DNA from: an uncultured Collinsella sp.
Lineage (GTDB): Bacteria > Actinomycetota > Coriobacteriia > Coriobacteriales > Coriobacteriaceae
DNA: 6,680 bases
Reading direction: 5' to 3'
Assembly (NCBI GenBank): GCA_902494035.1
Contig: CABURV010000083.1
Span: 1-6,680, forward strand
Part shown: in pieces, positions 1 through 5,080 of the stretch
Layout: each line of letters starts with the position of its first letter
How positions within the stretch are numbered: position 1 is the stretch's first letter
The notes under the pieces: generated by a model
Databases searched by the model: none
Told to the model about the DNA's origin: nothing
What the model saw: the letters and a program-made list of their open reading frames with translations, nothing else
Position numbers and translations under genes: made by a program

Positions 1-296
1 CCGAGATGCGCCGCATCCTCGTTACCTGCCGCGCCACCGTCGGTGAGGTCGGCAACGCCGATCACTCCAACATCGTCATCGGCAAGGCCGGCCGTAAGCG
101 TCACATGAACGTGCGCCCGACCGTCCGCGGTACCGTCATGAACCCTGTCGACCACCCGCACGGCGGTGGCGAGGGCAAGAACCACACCTCTGGTCGTCCC
201 TCCGTTACCCCCTGGGGTAAGCCGACGAAGGGCCTTCGTACGCGCAAGAAGAAGAAGGTCTCGAACCAGCACATCATTCGTCGCCGTAAGAAGTAA
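1..296 (+). CDS. rplB: 50S ribosomal protein L2 (uL2), C-terminal part
   Basis: This is the C-terminal part of L2; the 5' end lies outside the window and the reading frame is already open at position 3. L2 binds 23S rRNA and is needed for subunit association and peptidyl-transferase centre assembly. About 97 residues are visible. They include the near-universal segment NPVDHPHGGGEG, whose second histidine is the residue known to matter for peptidyl transfer, followed by TPWGKPTKG. A very basic tail rich in Lys and Arg ends in RRRKK and is typical of the family. The TAA stop is at 294-296. A 32-nt gap separates it from rpsS, the standard S10-operon order. Family assignment is certain; only the missing N-terminus limits the entry. 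Confidence 0.98.
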   Translation, partial: EMRRILVTCRATVGEVGNADHSNIVIGKAGRKRHMNVRPTVRGTVMNPVDHPHGGGEGKNHTSGRPSVTPWGKPTKGLRTRKKKKVSNQHIIRRRKK

Positions 297-328
297 TTTC
301 GGATACCGAGTTTTAGGAGAAAGCACTT

Positions 329-589
329 ATGAGCAGAAGTCTCAAAAAGGGCCCGTTCGTGGAGACTCGCCTTCTCTCGCGTATCACCGCGATGAACGAG
401 GCTGGCAAGAAGGACGTCGTGAAGACCTGGTCCCGCGCGTCCACCATCTTCCCCGAGATGGTTGGTCACACCATCGCCGTCCACGACGGCCGCAAGCATG
501 TGCCCGTGTATGTTACCGAGTCCATGGTTGGTCACAAGCTCGGCGAGTTCGCGCCGACTCGTACGTTCCGTGGCCACAAGGCCAAATAG
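329..589 (+). CDS. rpsS: 30S ribosomal protein S19 (uS19)
   Basis: S19 sits in the head of the small subunit, pairs with S13 and contacts the intersubunit bridge and tRNA. The 86-residue product starts MSRSLKKGPFVE and contains the family block TWSRASTIFPEMVGHTIAVH, then VPVYVTESMVGHKLGEFAPT. The length is slightly below that of many orthologues (about 92) because the tail after TRTFRGH is short. The ATG is preceded by AGGAGA at 315-320, eight bases upstream. It lies between rplB and rplV, as expected in the S10 operon. Confidence 0.98.
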   Translation: MSRSLKKGPFVETRLLSRITAMNEAGKKDVVKTWSRASTIFPEMVGHTIAVHDGRKHVPVYVTESMVGHKLGEFAPTRTFRGHKAK

Positions 590-603
590 GGGGTTAACCG
601 TAA

Positions 604-975
604 ATGGCAACTAAGTCTATTGAAACTGAGGCCACCGAGGTTCGCGCCGTCGCTAAGTACGTGCGTGTTTCCCCCAGCAAGGCCCGCCTGGTGGTCGATC
701 TGATCCGCCGCAAGCCTGTCGCTCAGGCCTTCGACATCCTCCACTTCTGCGACCGCGCCGTCGCCGTGGATGTCGAGAAGGTTCTCCGTTCCGCCGTTGC
801 GAACGCCGAGAACAACAACGGTCTGCGTGCCGACAACCTGGTTGTCGCCGCTGCCTATGTTGACGAGGGTCCGACGCTTAAGCGCATCCGTCCCCGCGCC
901 AAGGGTTCCGCTTCTCGCATTCTGAAGCGTACTTCCCACATCACCGTCGTCGTTGCTCCTCGAAAGGAGGCGTAA
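604..975 (+). CDS. rplV: 50S ribosomal protein L22 (uL22)
   Basis: L22 binds all domains of 23S rRNA, and its long beta-hairpin lines the nascent-peptide exit tunnel. The 123-residue product has the core RVSPSKARLVVDLIR at about 21-35. The tunnel hairpin region is at about 90-107 (PTLKRIRPRAKGSASRI), followed by the conserved end KRTSHITVVV. This hairpin is where macrolide-resistance changes arise in other bacteria, and it shows no obvious insertion or deletion here. The N-terminus carries about 12 extra residues (MATKSIETEATE) before the conserved core. The Shine-Dalgarno run TAGGGGG at 587-593 overlaps the rpsS stop codon, which suggests coupling. Confidence 0.98.
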   Translation: MATKSIETEATEVRAVAKYVRVSPSKARLVVDLIRRKPVAQAFDILHFCDRAVAVDVEKVLRSAVANAENNNGLRADNLVVAAAYVDEGPTLKRIRPRAKGSASRILKRTSHITVVVAPRKEA

Positions 976-981
976 AGCTGT

Positions 982-1692
982 ATGGGTCAGAAAGTCTACC
1001 CCACCGGCTTCCGTCTTGGCATCACCGAGAACTGGCGCTCCCGCTGGTTCGCAGAGAAGGATTACGCTAAGACCCTCGGTAACGATCTCGAGATCCGCAA
1101 GTACCTCGAGAAGCGTCTTTCCCGCGCAGCTGTCTCCCGCGTCGAGATCGAGCGCGCTGGCGACAAGGTGAAGGTCATCATCCTCACCGCTCGCCCCGGC
1201 GTTGTCATCGGTAAGAAGGGTGCCGAGATCGATACCCTCCGCACCGAGCTCGAGAAGGTTGCTGGCGTCTCCAAGGGCCAGCTCTCCGTCGACGTTGTCG
1301 AGATCAAGCGCCCCGAGCTCGACGCCAACCTCGTTGCTCAGTCTATCGCCGAGCAGCTCGAGGGCCGCGTTGCCTTCCGTCGCGCTATGCGCAAGGCTGT
1401 CCAGTCCGCCCGCAAGGCCGGCGCTAAGGGCATCCGTATCCAGTGCTCCGGTCGTCTCGGCGGTGCCGAGATGGGCCGTCGTGAGTGGTACCGCGAGGGT
1501 CGCGTGCCTCTGCACACCCTCCGTGCCAAGATCGACTACGGCACGGCTGTCGCCAGCACCACCATGGGCGCTTGCGGCGTGAAGGTCTGGATCTACCTGG
1601 GCGAGAAGCTCCCGGGCCAGCCTGTTCCCAACCCTGCACTCGAGGGCTCTTCCCGTCCTCGTCGTCGTAACTCCGAGAGGAGGGGTCAGTAG
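982..1692 (+). CDS. rpsC: 30S ribosomal protein S3 (uS3)
   Basis: S3 forms part of the mRNA entry channel of the small subunit and contributes to mRNA unwinding. The 236-residue product begins MGQKVYPTGFRLG. It has a type-2 KH RNA-binding domain with the loop VIGKKG at about 75-80. The basic FRRAMRKAV segment at about 132-140 corresponds to the helicase-associated arginines and lysine of the E. coli protein. The C-domain block CSGRLGGAEMGRREW lies at about 155-169. The tail is basic (SSRPRRRNSERRGQ). The length matches the family (E. coli 233). AAAGGAGG at 963-970 lies inside the end of rplV, and the ATG follows the rplV stop by six bases. Confidence 0.98.
   Translation: MGQKVYPTGFRLGITENWRSRWFAEKDYAKTLGNDLEIRKYLEKRLSRAAVSRVEIERAGDKVKVIILTARPGVVIGKKGAEIDTLRTELEKVAGVSKGQLSVDVVEIKRPELDANLVAQSIAEQLEGRVAFRRAMRKAVQSARKAGAKGIRIQCSGRLGGAEMGRREWYREGRVPLHTLRAKIDYGTAVASTTMGACGVKVWIYLGEKLPGQPVPNPALEGSSRPRRRNSERRGQ
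1678..1685 (+). promoter_or_regulatory. ribosome binding site fixing the GTG start of rplP
   Basis: AGGAGGGG lies six bases before the GTG at 1692, inside the last codons of rpsC. It supports the GTG that overlaps the rpsC TAG by one base as the true L16 start. The resulting N-terminus MLAPKRILHRKVQRG aligns in style with the universal MLMPKR start of L16. Confidence 0.8.
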
Positions 1693-2195
1693 TGCTTGCC
1701 CCTAAGCGTATTCTTCACCGCAAGGTGCAGCGTGGCTCCATGAAGGGCCAGGCCAAGGGTAATACCGAGCTGCATTTCGGCGAGTTTGGTATCCAGGCTC
1801 TCGAGGCCCATTGGATCACCAACCGTCAGATCGAGGCCGCTCGTATTGCCATGACCCGCTACATGAAGCGTGGCGGTCGTGTGTACATCACGATCTTCCC
1901 CGATAAGCCCATCACCAAGAAGCCTGCTGAGACTCGCATGGGTTCTGGTAAGGGTAACCCCGAGGAGTGGGTGGCCGTCGTCAAGCCCGGCCGCATCATG
2001 TTCGAGGTCAAGGGCGTGCCCGAGGAGGTCGCTCGCGAGGCTCTGCGTCTTGCACAGCACAAGCTTCCCATCAAGACCAAGATTGTTGCTGCTAAGAACG
2101 CTGAGCAGCGCATCGAGAAGGAGATGGCTGAGGAGGCCGCTCTCGAGGCCAAGTGGGCTGCTGAGGACGCCGCCGCCGCCAAGGAGGAGAACTAA
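1692..2195 (+). CDS. rplP: 50S ribosomal protein L16 (uL16) with an acidic C-terminal extension
   Basis: L16 organises the A-site region of the large subunit and is needed for late 50S assembly. The start is GTG, sharing its G with the rpsC TAG stop. The core (residues 1-132) carries HFGEFGIQALE, the basic AMTRYMKRGGR, RMGSGKGNPEEWV and the terminal LAQHKLPIKTKIV. R82 in RMGSGKG corresponds to the arginine that is hydroxylated in E. coli. The 167-residue length is about 30 more than the usual 135-140. Residues 133-167 form an Ala/Glu/Lys-rich tail that is probably helical and ends KEEN. The codons for that end also form the Shine-Dalgarno sequence of rpmC. The family call is certain; a role for the tail is unknown. 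Confidence 0.97.
   Translation: MLAPKRILHRKVQRGSMKGQAKGNTELHFGEFGIQALEAHWITNRQIEAARIAMTRYMKRGGRVYITIFPDKPITKKPAETRMGSGKGNPEEWVAVVKPGRIMFEVKGVPEEVAREALRLAQHKLPIKTKIVAAKNAEQRIEKEMAEEAALEAKWAAEDAAAAKEEN
2181..2187 (+). promoter_or_regulatory. ribosome binding site of rpmC inside rplP
   Basis: AAGGAGG lies seven bases before the rpmC ATG, within the last codons of rplP (Lys-Glu-Glu-Asn). With the TAATG stop/start overlap it indicates translational coupling of L16 and L29. Confidence 0.8.
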
Positions 2196-2410
2196 TGAAG
2201 CCCGCAGAGATTCGTGAGCTCTCGGACGCTCAGCTCGTTGAGAAGCTGAAGGAAATGCGCGCCGAGCTCTTTAACCTTCGTTTCCAGATGGCCACCAGCC
2301 AGCTGGACAACACCGCTCGCGTCAACACCGTGAAGAAGGACATCGCTCGCGTCCTCACGGAGCAGCGCGCCCGCGAGATCGCAGCGGAGAAGTCCGCTGT
2401 CGCCGAGTAG
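2195..2410 (+). CDS. rpmC: 50S ribosomal protein L29 (uL29)
   Basis: L29 sits near the polypeptide exit tunnel, beside L23, where trigger factor and SRP dock. The 71-residue product is a typical two-helix L29: MKPAEIRELSDAQLVEKL, then the signature ELFNLRFQMATSQLDN at about 24-39, then VKKDIARVLTEQRARE. A short Ala/Glu-rich tail follows. Its ATG overlaps the rplP TAA by one base. It lies between rplP and rpsQ as in the canonical S10 operon. Confidence 0.97.
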   Translation: MKPAEIRELSDAQLVEKLKEMRAELFNLRFQMATSQLDNTARVNTVKKDIARVLTEQRAREIAAEKSAVAE

Positions 2411-2426
2411 GACCTAAGGAGAGAAC

Positions 2427-2687
2427 ATGACTGATTCGCGTAACTCGCGTAAGGTCCGTACGGGTGTCGTTACCTCCGTCTCCGGTGCCAAGACCATTGT
2501 TGTCACCATCACCGAGCGCAAGCGTCACCCCAAGTACGGCAAGATGATGACCAGCTCCAAGAAGCTGCACGCTCACGACGAGGAGTGCACGGCTGGCGTG
2601 GGCGACACCGTCCGCGTTATGGAGACCCGTCCTATGTCCAAGATGAAGCGTTGGCGCCTCATCGAGGTCGTCGAGCGCGCTAAATAA
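2427..2687 (+). CDS. rpsQ: 30S ribosomal protein S17 (uS17)
   Basis: S17 is an OB-fold primary 16S rRNA binder in the body of the small subunit. The 86-residue product has RTGVVTSVSGAKTIVV at the start of the barrel, RKRHPKYGK at about 31-39, a KKLHAHDEE loop, and the closing ETRPMSKMKRWRLIEVVERA. The length is normal. TAAGGAGAG at 2415-2423 precedes the ATG. It is classically the last gene of the S10 operon, which agrees with the long gap that follows. Confidence 0.98.
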   Translation: MTDSRNSRKVRTGVVTSVSGAKTIVVTITERKRHPKYGKMMTSSKKLHAHDEECTAGVGDTVRVMETRPMSKMKRWRLIEVVERAK

Positions 2688-2714
2688 GCAGTCGCTCTTA
2701 CGACTTGTACGTTT

Positions 2715-2780
2715 CCGAAGATGTGCGTATGCCTGGCTTGCATACCACTGGCCGCATAAAGGCTGCGCACCTCTCTTCGG
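2715..2780 (+). ncRNA. candidate structured leader RNA upstream of rplN
   Basis: The 118-nt gap between rpsQ and rplN contains a sequence that can fold, by eye, into a three-way junction. The outer stem is CCGAAGA (2715-2721) with TCTTCGG (2774-2780). After a small asymmetric internal loop, GTGCG (2723-2727) pairs with CGCAC (2766-2770). Inside are two hairpins. TATGC (2728-2732) pairs with GCATA (2740-2744) around a 7-nt loop. TGGCC (2749-2753) pairs with GGCTG (2761-2765), using two G-U pairs, around the loop GCATAAA. The fold ends about 10 nt before GGAGG at 2791-2795. There is no T-run, so it is not a simple terminator. The position is that of the S10/spc junction, suggesting an autoregulatory leader or an RNA-processing site. 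I matched it to no known ribosomal leader family. Confidence 0.5.
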
Positions 2781-2805
2781 TTCTTAGTTCGGAGGAACAT
2801 CTACC

Positions 2806-3174
2806 ATGATTCAGATGCAAACCATGCTGAACGTCGCCGACAACTCCGGCGCTCGCAAGATTCGCTGCATCAAGGTGCTTGGCGGTTCCAAGCGTCGTTA
2901 TGCAGGCATCGGCGATGTGTTCATCGGTGCTGTCCAGGAGGCTACCCCTGGCGCCAACGTCAAGAAGAAGGACGTTGTCCGTTGCGTCGTCGTTCGCACC
3001 GTTAAGGAGATCCGCCGCAAGGATGGCTCCTACATTCGCTTTGATGAGAACGCTTGCGTTGTCATCAACAACGATGGTTCGCCCGTCGGCACCCGTATCT
3101 TCGGGCCCGTCGCTCGCGAGCTTCGTGACAAGAAGTACATGAAGATCGTCTCGCTCGCTCCCGAGACCCTGTAG
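2806..3174 (+). CDS. rplN: 50S ribosomal protein L14 (uL14)
   Basis: L14 binds 23S rRNA at the intersubunit face and forms bridges to 16S rRNA. The 122-residue product is full length and has the family pattern MIQMQTMLNVADNSGARK, then CIKVLGG, and the PROSITE-like C-terminal block from VVINNDG to GTRIFGPVARELR at about 85-107. The ATG is preceded by GGAGG at 2791-2795 with a 10-nt spacer, on the longer side of normal. It is classically the first gene of the spc operon. Here it is separated from rpsQ by a structured gap and followed 13 nt later by rplX. Confidence 0.98.
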   Translation: MIQMQTMLNVADNSGARKIRCIKVLGGSKRRYAGIGDVFIGAVQEATPGANVKKKDVVRCVVVRTVKEIRRKDGSYIRFDENACVVINNDGSPVGTRIFGPVARELRDKKYMKIVSLAPETL

Positions 3175-3187
3175 TTAGGGGAGATAT

Positions 3188-3493
3188 ATGTATATCAAGA
3201 AGGGCGATAAGGTCCAGGTTCTCTCTGGTAAGGATCGCGGCAAGCAGGGCGTTATCCTGCGTGCTCTCCCCGCCGAGAACAAGGTCGTTGTCGAGGGCGT
3301 TTCGGTCGTCAAGAAGGCCGTCAAGCCCAACGCTGCCAACCAGCAGGGCGGCATCGTTTCGCAGGAGGCTCCCATCGACGCCTCCAACGTCAATCTCGTC
3401 TGCCCCGAGTGCGGTAAGGTTACCCGCGTCGGTCACGAGAAGGACGGCAAGAACAAGCTGCGCGTCTGCAAGAAGTGCGGCCACAAGTTCTAA
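3188..3493 (+). CDS. rplX: 50S ribosomal protein L24 (uL24) with zinc ribbon
   Basis: L24 is an assembly initiator that binds the 5' end region of 23S rRNA. The 101-residue product has the KOW motif near the N-terminus (KKGDKVQVLSGKDRGKQG, about 4-21). At the C-terminus it has an intact four-cysteine ribbon, CPEC at 72-75 and CKKC at 94-97, which probably binds zinc. Some bacterial L24 proteins keep these cysteines and others have lost them. AGGGGAG at 3176-3182 lies before the ATG. Unusually, it is the last ribosomal gene here: a terminator follows within 30 nt and rplE is absent. Confidence 0.97.
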   Translation: MYIKKGDKVQVLSGKDRGKQGVILRALPAENKVVVEGVSVVKKAVKPNAANQQGGIVSQEAPIDASNVNLVCPECGKVTRVGHEKDGKNKLRVCKKCGHKF

Positions 3494-3520
3494 GCTGCCC
3501 GCAACAGTTAAGTTGCTAGC

Positions 3521-3555
3521 AAAGGCCCGGATGCCACGGCACCCGGGCCTTTTTT
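3521..3555 (+). terminator. Rho-independent terminator ending the ribosomal protein cluster
   Basis: The stem GGCCCGG (3524-3530) pairs perfectly with CCGGGCC (3543-3549). An A·C mismatch follows, then three more pairs (TGC/GCA) around a CACG loop. AAA at 3521-3523 can extend the base of the stem into the T-run at 3550-3555. This strong intrinsic terminator starts 28 nt after the rplX stop. A small hairpin, GCAAC/GTTGC at 3501-3505 and 3512-3516, lies just before it. Confidence 0.93.
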
Positions 3556-3562
3556 GATCCCT

Positions 3563-3631
3563 ATTCATTGGGGACAGACTTACATGAGTGGAAGTCGCTT
3601 GGCATTCATTGGGGACAGACTTAAATAAGTG
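3563..3631 (+). repeat. two direct copies of a GGGGACAG-containing repeat
   Basis: The 20-mer ATTCATTGGGGACAGACTTA occurs exactly at 3563-3582 and again at 3604-3623, a period of 41 bp. Similarity continues for eight more bases (26 of 28 identical overall). The GGGGACAG core resembles dispersed intergenic repeats that I recall from Coriobacteriia and Firmicutes genomes, some near REP-associated transposases. That link is from memory and untested. No transposase gene is present in the window. Confidence 0.75.
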
Positions 3632-3641
3632 CCGTTGAAAC

Positions 3642-3712
3642 GCCGGTAGCTGGGGACGTTCCCTATGTGCCGACAGCTAGGTAAGTCCCTATCTGCCGGC
3701 AGTTTGGGACAG
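3642..3712. repeat. palindrome-rich REP/BIME-like segment with imperfect tandem repeat
   Basis: Several symmetries overlap here. GCCGGTAG (3642-3649) is the inverted partner of CTGCCGGC (3693-3700) with one mismatch. TAGCTG (3647-3652) is inverted to CAGCTA (3674-3679). GGGGACGTTCCC (3652-3663) is a 12-nt palindrome apart from one G·T. A 23-nt unit at 3658-3680 is repeated at 3684-3706 with 17 of 23 matches; both copies share TCCCTAT and TGCCG. GGGACAG recurs at 3706-3712. It looks like a small dispersed-repeat cluster rather than coding DNA. Confidence 0.55.
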
Positions 3713-3777
3713 CCCTTTGATGGCTGCGCCCCCCCCAGAGGGGTGGAGTAATACAGCCTACTCTGTCTTTTAGGGCT
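3711..3777. repeat. nested inverted repeat around a C8 run
   Basis: AGCCCT (3711-3716) is complementary to AGGGCT (3772-3777). Inside these, GGCTG (3722-3726) is complementary to CAGCC (3754-3758). Inside that, the C8 run at 3729-3736 can pair with GGGG at 3740-3743. An alternative hairpin GAGTA/TACTC (3746-3750 and 3759-3763) competes with the middle stem. This could be an RNA leader fold or a degraded repeat. No protein-coding signal is seen. Confidence 0.4.
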
Positions 3778-3818
3778 TTGGTGTTCCGCTCCTTTATGTT
3801 TCACAAGGATCGTTGCAT

Positions 3819-3951
3819 GCGCATTTACGCGCATAGGCTTGCGCGATAATGCGCATAACCGCGCAAACATCTGCCAACTATGGCTAAATAATGACCGATA
3901 AGCAAATAAGCACGCAAACACGAGCAGATACGCGCGCAATTGTGCGAGTAT
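3819..3951. repeat. helically phased degenerate decamer array upstream of the oxidoreductase gene
   Basis: About 13 units of 10 bp (two with one or two extra bases) begin at 3819, 3829, 3841, 3851, 3861, 3871, 3881, 3892, 3902, 3912, 3922, 3932 and 3942. The mean step is about 10.25 bp. The first five begin GCGC (GCGCAT, GCGCAT, GCGCGA, GCGCAT, GCGCAA). Later units are more degenerate but mostly keep a GC-rich front and an A/T-rich back. Two perfect ATGCGCAT palindromes, at 3817-3824 and 3849-3856, are 32 bp (three helical turns) apart. A -10-like GATAAT is at 3845-3850 without a good -35. Such phasing puts every GC-rich block on one face of the helix. It could be a cooperative operator or a curved promoter region. 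The later units are my alignment by eye. Confidence 0.5.
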
Positions 3952-3997
3952 AGGGTTGTTAGAAATGAAGGACTTCCGATAACTCAGGAGGCACATA

Positions 3998-5077
3998 ATG
4001 GCAGATTCCAAGCAGGCTCCACTCGACTCCGCGGCAGCCGCAAAAGCAGCGTTCGCTTCGGTCCAGGATAAGCCATTCCCCGATGATATCTTTACGGCCC
4101 CCGAGCTCCGCTGGGCTGTGATCGGTTGCGGTGTTATCGCCAACCAGATGGCCCAGTCTCTCGCTCTTGCCGGTCGCAAGCTTGCGGGCGTCGCCAACCG
4201 CACGCTGTCCAAGGCTCAAGCTTTTGCTGAGCAGTATGGCATCGAGAAGGTTTATGAAACGGTCGATGACCTCTACGCCGATCCGAACATCGACGCGATC
4301 TATATCACCACGCCGCACAACACGCATATCACCTACCTGCGAGCCGCTCTGGCAGCTGGTAAGCACGTGCTCTGCGAGAAGGCCATTACCCTCAATTCCG
4401 CTGAGCTCGACGAGGCGCGTGCCATTGCCGACGAGCACAACGTGGTCCTCATGGACGCCACCACGGTGCTTCACATGCCCTTGTATCAGGAGCTGCGTCG
4501 TCGCATGGATGTCGGCGAGTTCGGCCGCATGAATCTCGCTCAGCTCAACTTTGGCAGTTACAAGGAGTACGGCGACCTGACCAACCGCTTCTACAATCGC
4601 AACCTTGCTGGCGGTGCCATGCTCGATATTGGCGTCTATGCCCTGTCCGTTATGCGCCTCTTTATGGCAAGCCAGCCCGCTGAGGTCGTTTCGCTGGGCA
4701 ACACCTGTGAGACCGGTGTCGACGTTGCGGGCGGCATCGTCTGCCGTAATGCCGAGCAGCAGCTGGGTGTTGTGAGCCTCACGCTCCACTCCAAGCAACC
4801 CAAGCGCTCGATTATTAGCTTCGATAAGTGCTATATCGAGGTCAACGAGTATCCGCGCGCCGATCACGCGACCATCGTGTGGACTGCGGACGGCCACCGC
4901 GAGGAGGTCCACGCTGGCACCGAGGCTTACGCCCTGTGCTATGAGATGGCCGACCTGGAGAAGGCCGTTGCCGGCGATGATTCGAAGCGCGAGCTTCTGG
5001 GCTATGCTTCTGATGTTATGAAGCTTATGACCAAGCTTCGCGCCGACTGGGGAGTCGTGTACCCCGAGGAGGAGTAA
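3998..5077 (+). CDS. Gfo/Idh/MocA-family NAD(P)-dependent oxidoreductase
   Basis: This is a predicted cytoplasmic dehydrogenase acting on a sugar, polyol or related hydroxy compound; the substrate is not determinable here. The 359-residue product has about 36 Ala/Asp-rich N-terminal residues, then a Rossmann fold with VIGCGVIA at 41-48. The family segment ITTPHNTHITYLRAAL is at about 103-118. CEKAIT at 126-131 is the variant of the EKP motif that positions the nicotinamide. GGAMLDIGVY at 205-214, with D210 and Y214, is like the catalytic stretch of the dihydrodiol and xylose dehydrogenase-type subgroup rather than the DxGxH form of inositol dehydrogenase. The ATG follows CAGGAGG at 3985-3991. 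The DeoR regulator starts three bases after its stop. The long N-terminal lead is mildly unusual, but no later start looks better. Confidence 0.93.
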   Translation: MADSKQAPLDSAAAAKAAFASVQDKPFPDDIFTAPELRWAVIGCGVIANQMAQSLALAGRKLAGVANRTLSKAQAFAEQYGIEKVYETVDDLYADPNIDAIYITTPHNTHITYLRAALAAGKHVLCEKAITLNSAELDEARAIADEHNVVLMDATTVLHMPLYQELRRRMDVGEFGRMNLAQLNFGSYKEYGDLTNRFYNRNLAGGAMLDIGVYALSVMRLFMASQPAEVVSLGNTCETGVDVAGGIVCRNAEQQLGVVSLTLHSKQPKRSIISFDKCYIEVNEYPRADHATIVWTADGHREEVHAGTEAYALCYEMADLEKAVAGDDSKRELLGYASDVMKLMTKLRADWGVVYPEEE

Positions 5078-5080
5078 GCG

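Noticed and set aside
532..1515. Minus-strand open frame of 327 codons opposite rplV and rpsC
   Set aside because: It is antisense to two certain ribosomal genes. Its Leu/Ala/Gly/Asp-rich composition is what high-GC codon bias creates on the opposite strand, and no family motif is visible.
2705..2733. Possible spc-type promoter, TTGTAC then TATGCC with a 17-bp spacer
   Set aside because: Each hexamer matches consensus at only about three of six positions, and it overlaps the RNA stems. It is too weak to annotate.
3494..3560. Remnant of rplE after rplX
   Set aside because: The bases between the rplX stop and the terminator are too few and show no L5-like start. Nothing L5-like was seen beyond the terminator.
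3819..3951. CRISPR-like or iteron reading of the decamer array
   Set aside because: The units are only 10 bp with no unique spacers, and no Cas or replication-initiator gene is nearby. Iterons are usually about 17-22 bp.
3580..4212. Minus-strand open frame of 210 codons crossing the gene-free stretch
   Set aside because: It would start inside the oxidoreductase and run through the repeats and decamer array. There is no convincing family pattern, so its openness is taken as chance.
3959..4912. Minus-strand open frame of 317 codons opposite the oxidoreductase
   Set aside because: The plus-strand frame has clear Rossmann and catalytic motifs and a good ribosome binding site. The antisense frame has no recognisable domain.
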